A DNA stretch of 41,401 nucleotides from positions 1-41,401 of the forward strand of contig JAUNDI010000020.1 in NCBI GenBank assembly GCA_030526155.1, given 5' to 3'. The notes beneath the pieces were generated by a model. It made no database searches, had not been told where the DNA came from, and was given only the letters and a program-made list of their open reading frames with translations. Made by a program: the position numbers and the translations under genes. This document shows, piece after piece, positions 36,538-41,401 of this stretch. How positions within the stretch are numbered: position 1 is the first letter of the stretch; the number at the start of each line of letters is the position of its first letter. This DNA is from Bacteroidia bacterium (GTDB lineage: Bacteria > Bacteroidota > Bacteroidia > Bacteroidales > Marinilabiliaceae).

Positions 36538-37299
36538 TTACTTCTTTACTCCGTCAGAATATGTATCTGTACGGATTAGCTTGCCTTTATTGTATATGTA
36601 ATGCGAACCATTGATGAGTTTTCCATTCTGGAAATATCCCTTCTTGTATACCGTTCCGTCTTTATTGAAAAGCGTATACTGACCTGTTCCCTTAAAGTAC
36701 TCAATAGATGGTGCGGCACTTGATGCTGAAGGGTCGACCTCTTGTACGCCTTGGAATTTACCATCTTCAGAATATGACCTCTCCATGCACTTCACCCCGT
36801 CTTCATCATAGATGGATAATGCGCCTTGGATTTTACCATTATTCCAATTACCCTCATACATTACCTTGCCATTTGGATGGTAATATATCTGTGGGCCCTC
36901 TCTTTTACCTTCGTTATTATAGGTAAACTCGACAGACCTTATTCCCTTTTCGTTATTTCTCGTGTATGTACCTTCCCAATGGTCTACATTCCAAAAGCCC
37001 TCTTCCATTATCTTACCATTCTTATGGTAGTAAATTGCTAAGCCTCTTGGAACACCTTGGTTGAATGTCACAAAACTCTCTATCGAGCCATCTTGTCGTG
37101 TAGTCTTCCACCTACCATGCTTCTTACCGCTTACAAAACAACCTTCGTTGACCTTTCCGCTTTTGGTCGTAATACGCCAATAACCAGACTTCTTACCATT
37201 TACAGTCTGGTTAATGGTATCCGCATTCTCTTGGCTCAAAGCAGCTACCGACGAGAGAATGGACAACAAAAAGATATATATAATTCTAGATATCTTCAA
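36538..37299 (-). CDS. Secreted MORN-repeat (YwqK-like) protein
   Basis: A 253-residue protein with a signal peptide (cleaved near LSQ, residue 22) and about six or seven MORN-type units. The clearest are YYHKNGKIMEEGFW, YYHPNGKVMYEGNW, IYDEDGVKCMERSY, LFNKDGTVYKKGYF and IYNKGKLIRTDTY. Such proteins are common in Bacteroidota, and some act as antitoxins of the YwqK type, but no toxin gene is beside it. It is the first gene of a MORN-aroB-aroA unit, and starts at TTG (37299), with an in-frame stop just upstream and no ATG available. Confidence 0.75.
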   Translation of the reverse strand: MKISRIIYIFLLSILSSVAALSQENADTINQTVNGKKSGYWRITTKSGKVNEGCFVSGKKHGRWKTTRQDGSIESFVTFNQGVPRGLAIYYHKNGKIMEEGFWNVDHWEGTYTRNNEKGIRSVEFTYNNEGKREGPQIYYHPNGKVMYEGNWNNGKIQGALSIYDEDGVKCMERSYSEDGKFQGVQEVDPSASSAAPSIEYFKGTGQYTLFNKDGTVYKKGYFQNGKLINGSHYIYNKGKLIRTDTYSDGVKK

Positions 37300-37330
37300 A
37301 TAACCAATTAATTATGTGTTGCTTCGGGGT

Positions 37331-37362
37331 CAAATATATAGTTTTTCGCCCGATTGACCAAA
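37331..37362 (-). promoter_or_regulatory. Near-perfect promoter of the MORN-aroB-aroA unit
   Basis: On the minus strand TTTG (37362-37359), 20 nt, then TATATTTG (37338-37331) is an exact match to the Bacteroidota sigma-ABfr consensus. Transcription should start near 37325, about 25 nt before the TTG start codon. Confidence 0.8.
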
Positions 37363-37382
37363 CAAATAGGAAAACTCAAGGA

Positions 37383-38105
37383 TTATTTATCTTGTTTTAG
37401 ACAATCCTTATACATCTTCACTGTCTGCTCCAATCCGTAATAGAGAGCGTCAGATATCAACCAATGACCTATAGACACCTCTTTTACGAATGGAATACAC
37501 TCAGAGAAATATGCTAGATTCTCCAAATTCAAGTCGTGCCCAGCATTCACTTGCAACCCCTTCTTACGGGCATACTCTGCAGCCTCGATAAATGGCCTAA
37601 TAGCCGCCTCTCTATCTGCCTTATAACCCGAAGCATATGGCTCAGTATATAGCTCTATACGATCTGCACCGGTCTTTGCGGCATACTCTACCATCTCTAC
37701 ATCTGCATCTACGAAGATGGATGTTCTAATGCCTGCCTCTGAGAATTTAGAGACGATATCTGTCAACATAGCTAGGTTCTCTTTGGTATTCCAACCAGCA
37801 TTAGACGTAATAGCGTCTGGCGCATCAGGAACAAGTGTTACCTGTGTAGGCTTTGACGAGAGAACCAACTCTATGAATTTCTCCGATGGATAACCCTCTA
37901 TGTTAAACTCAGTAGTAATTACTGGCTTGATAGCAAAAACATCAGCATAGCGTATATGTCTCTCATCTGGGCGTGGGTGTACTGTTATACCTTCGCCTCC
38001 AAACTCTTGAATGCGCTTCGCTGCTAATACTACATCAGGAGTATTTCCTCCTCGTGCATTTCTGATAGTCGCTATCTTATTGATATTTACACTTAACTTC
38101 GTCAT
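37383..38105 (-). CDS. pdxJ: Pyridoxine 5'-phosphate synthase
   Basis: A 240-residue TIM-barrel enzyme that condenses 1-deoxy-xylulose 5-phosphate with 3-amino-2-oxopropyl phosphate to make pyridoxine 5'-phosphate. LSVNINKIATIRNARGG begins the barrel, and EGITVHPRPDERHI, VTLVPDAPDAITSNAGW, RIELYTEPYA, VNAGHDLNLENL and VSIGHWLISDALYYGL follow. The length is normal. No pdxA is in the window. The downstream end is 83 bp from the next minus-strand gene with a promoter between, so it is transcribed separately. Confidence 0.95.
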   Translation of the reverse strand: MTKLSVNINKIATIRNARGGNTPDVVLAAKRIQEFGGEGITVHPRPDERHIRYADVFAIKPVITTEFNIEGYPSEKFIELVLSSKPTQVTLVPDAPDAITSNAGWNTKENLAMLTDIVSKFSEAGIRTSIFVDADVEMVEYAAKTGADRIELYTEPYASGYKADREAAIRPFIEAAEYARKKGLQVNAGHDLNLENLAYFSECIPFVKEVSIGHWLISDALYYGLEQTVKMYKDCLKQDK

Positions 38106-38162
38106 AATAAACCCTTCGTTGTCGTCTTATTAAATATAATAAACATATCTTAAGGTATAACG

Positions 38163-38194
38163 TTTGCATAGTCCCTAGGATTTGTCTACTTTTG
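38163..38194 (+). promoter_or_regulatory. Near-perfect promoter of the ACT-like / acyl ligase unit
   Basis: TTTG (38163-38166), 20 nt, then TACTTTTG (38187-38194) is an exact Bacteroidota -33/-7 match. Transcription should start near 38200, leaving a leader of about 30 nt before the ATG at 38230. Confidence 0.8.
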
Positions 38195-38229
38195 CGATGC
38201 AAATGTATTAAATAAAAACGGAACACGAA

Positions 38230-38592
38230 ATGTCTAAAAACGTCGTTACCGAAATAAAAGAGGATAGTAAACAACAGTTGAACCTACTACAGTGGGCAGA
38301 AGACGGGGCAATAATATTTGTAAAAACATCTCCTGAGGACAAGCTCATATCTCGTCTCTGTACTATCATCGAAAATGAAGGTTTGCACATTCTAAGTGTC
38401 GGCTCTCGTATGACCGACGATGGATATATCGAGGTATTCACCAAGATATCTACTCACAATTCCCTTTACGCTACCATGGCTCTCAAACGCCACGGATTCA
38501 ATGCTTGGACCGATAATCAAGAAGCCATGTTGCTAATAGAAGACAATATGTATCGTAACTACGAACAATTAATGTCGTACATTGCTAACTGA
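38230..38592 (+). CDS. Small ACT-like domain protein
   Basis: A 120-residue cytoplasmic protein without signal peptide. The pattern EDKLISRLCTIIENEGLHILSVGSRMTDDGYIEVFTKIS followed by LYATMALKRHGFNAWTD suggests two beta-alpha-beta units of ACT type. The ending EDNMYRNYEQLMSYIAN resembles the C-terminal part of the CBS-domain proteins that often sit near pdxJ in Bacteroidales. The CBS pair itself is absent, so this may be the remaining sensor half of such a protein. The gene precedes the acyl ligase by 21 nt and shares its promoter. The ligand is unknown; the call is by eye only. Confidence 0.5.
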   Translation: MSKNVVTEIKEDSKQQLNLLQWAEDGAIIFVKTSPEDKLISRLCTIIENEGLHILSVGSRMTDDGYIEVFTKISTHNSLYATMALKRHGFNAWTDNQEAMLLIEDNMYRNYEQLMSYIAN

Positions 38593-38613
38593 TAGCACTC
38601 CAAAAAAAGAGAT

Positions 38614-41097
38614 ATGTTATACCCTTCTGATAAAATAGCTCTAAGAGCAGAAAATGGGAATGTCACCTACAAGCAGCTCCTTTCTCGAGCAAAGACATTC
38701 TCAGCAACTATTGCTAATCAAGAAAAGGTTCTCATCCTTAGTGAGAATAGACCCGCATGGGCATACGCTGTATTCGGCATCTGGCAAGCTGGCGCTATTA
38801 CAGTCCCTGTCGACGCTACCTCTACAGCTACAGATATCGCATATATCATTGACGATTGTAAACCAGAGTCTATGTTCGTATCCGAGGGTCGCACATCCCT
38901 CGCTCAAGAGGCTCTCGCTATAGCTTCTCATAAGCCTACTATTATCAATATCGATAATATCGAGGCCGAGGCCATCAGCAAAGAGAACTCTACAACCGCA
39001 GAGGAGTTCAAGTACGACCAAGAGCGTGTAGCTTTGATTGTATACACCTCAGGTACTACTGGCTCTCCTAAGGGTGTGATGCTGACTTTCGATAATATGA
39101 TGGCTAATATCGGTGCCGTATCTGAGGAGGTTAAGATATTCCGCAAAGACCTCATTACTATGGCGCTCCTCCCTCTACACCATATCCTTCCTCTCTTAGG
39201 TACTTTGGTGGCTCCTTTGGTTACCGAGGGAAGCATAGCTTTCTGTCCTTCTATGGCTGCTGGCGACCTTATGAAGACTCTCAAGGACCATAAGGTTAAT
39301 ATGATAATCGGTGTACCTCGCCTCTATGCAACCCTCGTTAAGGGTATCATGGACAAGATTAATGCAAGCGCAGCGGGTCGTATCATGTACAAGTTATGCG
39401 AGAAACTACAATGCGCATGGCTCTCAAAGGCCATCTTCGGCGAAGTACACAAGAAGATGGGTGGCCACATAGAGTATCTCGTTAGTGGTGGCGCAGCTCT
39501 CGATGCCGAAATAGCGAAGACTCTTAAGACGTTAGGTTTTAACCTCCTCGAGGGCTATGGCATGACAGAGGCTTCTCCTATCATCGCTTTTACACGTCCT
39601 CATAAACTCGTCCCTGGTTCAGCTGGTCAGCCTATGCCTTCCGTACAGGTGGAGATTCGCGACGGCGAAATATGCGCAAAGGGTCGTAATATCATGAAGG
39701 GATACTACAACCGCCCAGAGGAGACAGCTCAAATACTTAAGGATGGCTGGCTATATACTGGCGACTTAGGCTACTTAGACGATAAGCAGCGTCTATTTAT
39801 TACTGGCCGTCGCAAGGAGATTATCGTCCTATCTAATGGTAAGAATGTAAATCCTCACGAGATAGAGTATAAGATAGAGAACTATGCAGCTATGGTCAAG
39901 GAGTGTGGCATAATGCCTAATGCCGACCTTCTCCACGCTATCATAGTACCTGCCGATGCTTTGGCTGCATCTTTGACTGATGATCAAATACGCGAGAAAA
40001 TCAAATGGGAGGTAATAGAGCCTTACAACAAGGATGTCGCACCTTATAAGAAGGTTATGAGCTTTAGCATCTATCGCGGCGACCTTCCTCGTACTAAACT
40101 AGAAAAACTCCAACGTTTCCGTCTCCCTCAAATACTCGAGGAGATAGAGAATGCTAATAATGCCAATAAGCCTGTAGAAAAAAAGGCTGATTCTGATGAG
40201 AGCCTATCTAAGGAGTATTGCATCATTCGCGACTATATCCAGGAGGAGAAGCATTGCAAGGTATCTCCCGAAAAGCATATAGAGATGGACCTAGCTTTCG
40301 ACTCGCTCGATAAGGTAGGTCTACAGGTATTCCTCCAGAATACATTCGGGCTAGAGGTATCAACCGAACAAATCGCCCAATTCGCTAGCGTCGGTACTAT
40401 GGCGGCATGGGTGGCTGAGTCTAAAACTCGCATCGAAGTGGAAAAGGTAGATTGGGCCCAAATCCTTAAGCAGCACGCTAAGGTTCGCCTCCCTCAAACA
40501 TGGGCTACAGGAAATCTCTTCGTTACTCTTACTAAGCCTCTCTTTAAGTTGTACTTCAAACTTTCTAGTAAGGGCGCTGATAATATCCCAGAGGACGGGC
40601 CTGTCATATACGCTCCTAATCACCAGAGTTTCCTAGACGGACTATTCGTCATGTCATTCCTCAAATGGCGTAGCATCAAGAATACCTATTTCTATGCTAA
40701 GCAAGAACATGTTCGTCGCCCTATTACTAAGTTCATAGCCAACCACCATAATGTCATCGTCCTTGATATGAACAATATCAAAGACTCTATACAAAAACTT
40801 GGTGAGGCTCTCAAAAAGAAGAAGAATATCATCATTTTCCCAGAGGGCACACGTACTATGGATGGTAAACTAGGTGAATTCAAGAAGACTTTCGCTATTC
40901 TATCTAAGGAGCTTGGCGTCCCAGTGGTTCCAGTAAGTATCAAGGGTGCTTTCGAGGCCATGCCTAAGGGTTCTATCTTCCCTCGCCCTCGTCCTGTTAA
41001 GGTGGAATTCCTAAAGCCTATATACCCAAACTCCCACTCTTACCAAGACCTCACAAACGAAGTCTGCAGGAAAATCAAAGAAAACCTATCAATATAA
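38614..41097 (+). CDS. Acyl-AMP ligase / acyl carrier protein / PlsC acyltransferase fusion
   Basis: An 827-residue three-part enzyme. Residues about 1-500 are an AMP-forming ligase with YTSGTTGSPKG (144-154), GYGMTEASP, GWLYTGDLGYLD and GRRKEIIVLSNGKNVNP. Residues about 525-605 look like an acyl carrier protein, with the phosphopantetheine-type serine Ser564 in AFDSLDKVGLQVFL. Residues about 640-827 are an LPLAT/PlsC acyltransferase, with NHQSFLD (669-675) and FPEGTRT (742-748). The simplest reading is that the ligase loads a fatty acid onto the built-in carrier and the acyltransferase moves it to a lysophospholipid, like E. coli Aas in one chain. The carrier in the middle is the distinguishing part. 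No clear transmembrane segment was seen. Confidence 0.85.
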   Translation: MLYPSDKIALRAENGNVTYKQLLSRAKTFSATIANQEKVLILSENRPAWAYAVFGIWQAGAITVPVDATSTATDIAYIIDDCKPESMFVSEGRTSLAQEALAIASHKPTIINIDNIEAEAISKENSTTAEEFKYDQERVALIVYTSGTTGSPKGVMLTFDNMMANIGAVSEEVKIFRKDLITMALLPLHHILPLLGTLVAPLVTEGSIAFCPSMAAGDLMKTLKDHKVNMIIGVPRLYATLVKGIMDKINASAAGRIMYKLCEKLQCAWLSKAIFGEVHKKMGGHIEYLVSGGAALDAEIAKTLKTLGFNLLEGYGMTEASPIIAFTRPHKLVPGSAGQPMPSVQVEIRDGEICAKGRNIMKGYYNRPEETAQILKDGWLYTGDLGYLDDKQRLFITGRRKEIIVLSNGKNVNPHEIEYKIENYAAMVKECGIMPNADLLHAIIVPADALAASLTDDQIREKIKWEVIEPYNKDVAPYKKVMSFSIYRGDLPRTKLEKLQRFRLPQILEEIENANNANKPVEKKADSDESLSKEYCIIRDYIQEEKHCKVSPEKHIEMDLAFDSLDKVGLQVFLQNTFGLEVSTEQIAQFASVGTMAAWVAESKTRIEVEKVDWAQILKQHAKVRLPQTWATGNLFVTLTKPLFKLYFKLSSKGADNIPEDGPVIYAPNHQSFLDGLFVMSFLKWRSIKNTYFYAKQEHVRRPITKFIANHHNVIVLDMNNIKDSIQKLGEALKKKKNIIIFPEGTRTMDGKLGEFKKTFAILSKELGVPVVPVSIKGAFEAMPKGSIFPRPRPVKVEFLKPIYPNSHSYQDLTNEVCRKIKENLSI

Positions 41098-41107
41098 CCC
41101 TAACACC

Positions 41108-41145
41108 AACACCCAAGTCAATGCCGACTTGGGTGTTCTTTTTTC
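41108..41145 (+). terminator. Intrinsic terminator after the acyl ligase fusion
   Basis: The 12-bp perfect stem AACACCCAAGTC / GACTTGGGTGTT (41108-41119, 41126-41137) with an AATGCC loop is followed by CTTTTTTCC. It is a strong intrinsic terminator 10 nt after the stop codon. Confidence 0.9.
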
Positions 41146-41174
41146 CTCCATATCTCACTTCCTCCATATCTCTC
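41143..41174. repeat. 16-bp tandem duplication
   Basis: TTCCTCCATATCTCAC (41143-41158) is followed at once by TTCCTCCATATCTCTC (41159-41174), differing in one base. It partly overlaps the tail of the terminator. Confidence 0.5.
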
Positions 41175-41180
41175 AATTAT

Positions 41181-41200
41181 AAATTTTGCGATGAACAAGG
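41181..41200 (-). repeat. CCCTTGTT-CGCAA dispersed repeat, copy 4 (inverted)
   Basis: Read on the minus strand this is CCTTGTTCATCGCAAAATTT, matching copy 2 at 30970 through the core CCTTGTTCATCGCAA. Confidence 0.55.
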
Positions 41201-41239
41201 CACCTCACCGTATGCTCCCACCTCTCAATCTAGTCCCAT

Positions 41240-41278
41240 CTAGAACATCTAAAACATCTAGAATAACTAGAACAACTA
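41240..41278. repeat. Four 9-bp tandem units CTAGAACAT
   Basis: The units CTAGAACAT, CTAAAACAT, CTAGAATAA and CTAGAACAA run in register from 41240, followed by CTA. Period 9 with drift suggests slippage in a non-coding stretch. Confidence 0.5.
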
Positions 41279-41279
41279 C

Positions 41280-41305
41280 AAATTTTGCGATGAACAAGGG
41301 TGCTC
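41280..41305 (-). repeat. CCCTTGTT-CGCAA dispersed repeat, copy 5 (inverted)
   Basis: On the minus strand the core GCACCCTTGTTCATCGCAA is identical to copy 2 over 19 bases. Copies 4 and 5 lie about 100 bp apart in the same direction. Confidence 0.6.
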
Positions 41306-41401
41306 CCCGTGTACTTCATAGATGCTCAAATAGCAAAAACTGCGATCAATAAAAATCAATACTGAATATCAGTAACATACACAGTTGTGTAACAAAACTG
41401 T

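Larger units (their letters stand above)
41098..41401. other. Gene-free right end of the window
   Basis: No gene is visible in the last 304 bp. The stretch holds the terminator, the 16-bp and 9-bp tandem repeats and two copies of the CCCTTGTT-CGCAA element, listed separately. A neighbouring gene must begin beyond the window, and the final 60 bp may belong to its promoter, but I see no clean -33/-7 pair. Confidence 0.6.

Noticed and set aside
36137-37311. Plus-strand frames over aroB and the MORN gene
   Set aside because: They are antisense to clearly coding sequence and give basic, domain-free translations.
1-41401. CRISPR array, rRNA genes, prophage or insertion-sequence transposase
   Set aside because: No direct-repeat/spacer series, no rRNA-like sequence and no transposase or integrase motif were found on either strand.

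Overview
This window comes from an A+T-rich genome of a Bacteroidota bacterium, most likely an anaerobe of the order Bacteroidales. The pointers are a SprA/Sov-type outer-membrane translocon of the type IX secretion system (T9SS), a GldH lipoprotein, an S46 dipeptidyl peptidase, Bacteroidota-type promoters (TTTG, 20 nt, TAnnTTTG), a pyruvate formate-lyase pair and the typical run holB - PSP1 protein - gldH. The genus cannot be read from the sequence.

Layout. (1) Positions 1-8402, minus strand: one uninterrupted reading frame of at least 2800 codons begins at 8402 and leaves the window at its left edge. It encodes a giant secreted protein made of Ig-like, cysteine-bearing domains followed by four tandem SprB-like repeats, so it is probably a T9SS-exported adhesin. 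(2) 8403-9600: a 1.2 kb gene-free stretch rich in palindromes, small tandem repeats and long hairpins. (3) 9601-11088: xylulokinase, followed by a REP-pair-like inverted repeat and tRNA-Pro(GGG). (4) 11604-27490, plus strand, tightly packed: a degenerate hybrid histidine kinase, a DPP7-like peptidase, SprA, TsaE, DNA polymerase III delta-prime, a PSP1/RicT-like protein, GldH and TrmB, ending at a strong terminator. (5) 27798-31870, plus: pyruvate formate-lyase, its activase and a YitT-family membrane protein. (6) 31921-33389, minus: a PncC/CinA-C deamidase coupled to an outer-membrane beta-barrel protein. A small secreted protein lies divergent from them on the plus strand. (7) 34233-38105, minus: a MORN-repeat protein, aroB and aroA in one transcription unit, preceded by pdxJ. 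(8) 38230-41097, plus: a small ACT-like protein and a three-domain acyl-AMP ligase / acyl carrier protein / acyltransferase fusion behind a near-perfect promoter. The right end is a terminator and a repeat-rich gene-free stretch.

Together the genes suggest an asaccharolytic-to-mixed anaerobic lifestyle: peptide uptake through DPP7, formate-producing fermentation of pyruvate, xylulose entry into the pentose phosphate pathway, and export of large surface proteins through a T9SS. The giant adhesin and SprA in the same window form the most interesting pairing, as likely cargo and channel. The pseudo-kinase directly upstream of dpp7-sprA is the most interesting candidate regulator. All domain assignments were made by eye from translations; none was confirmed by a database search.
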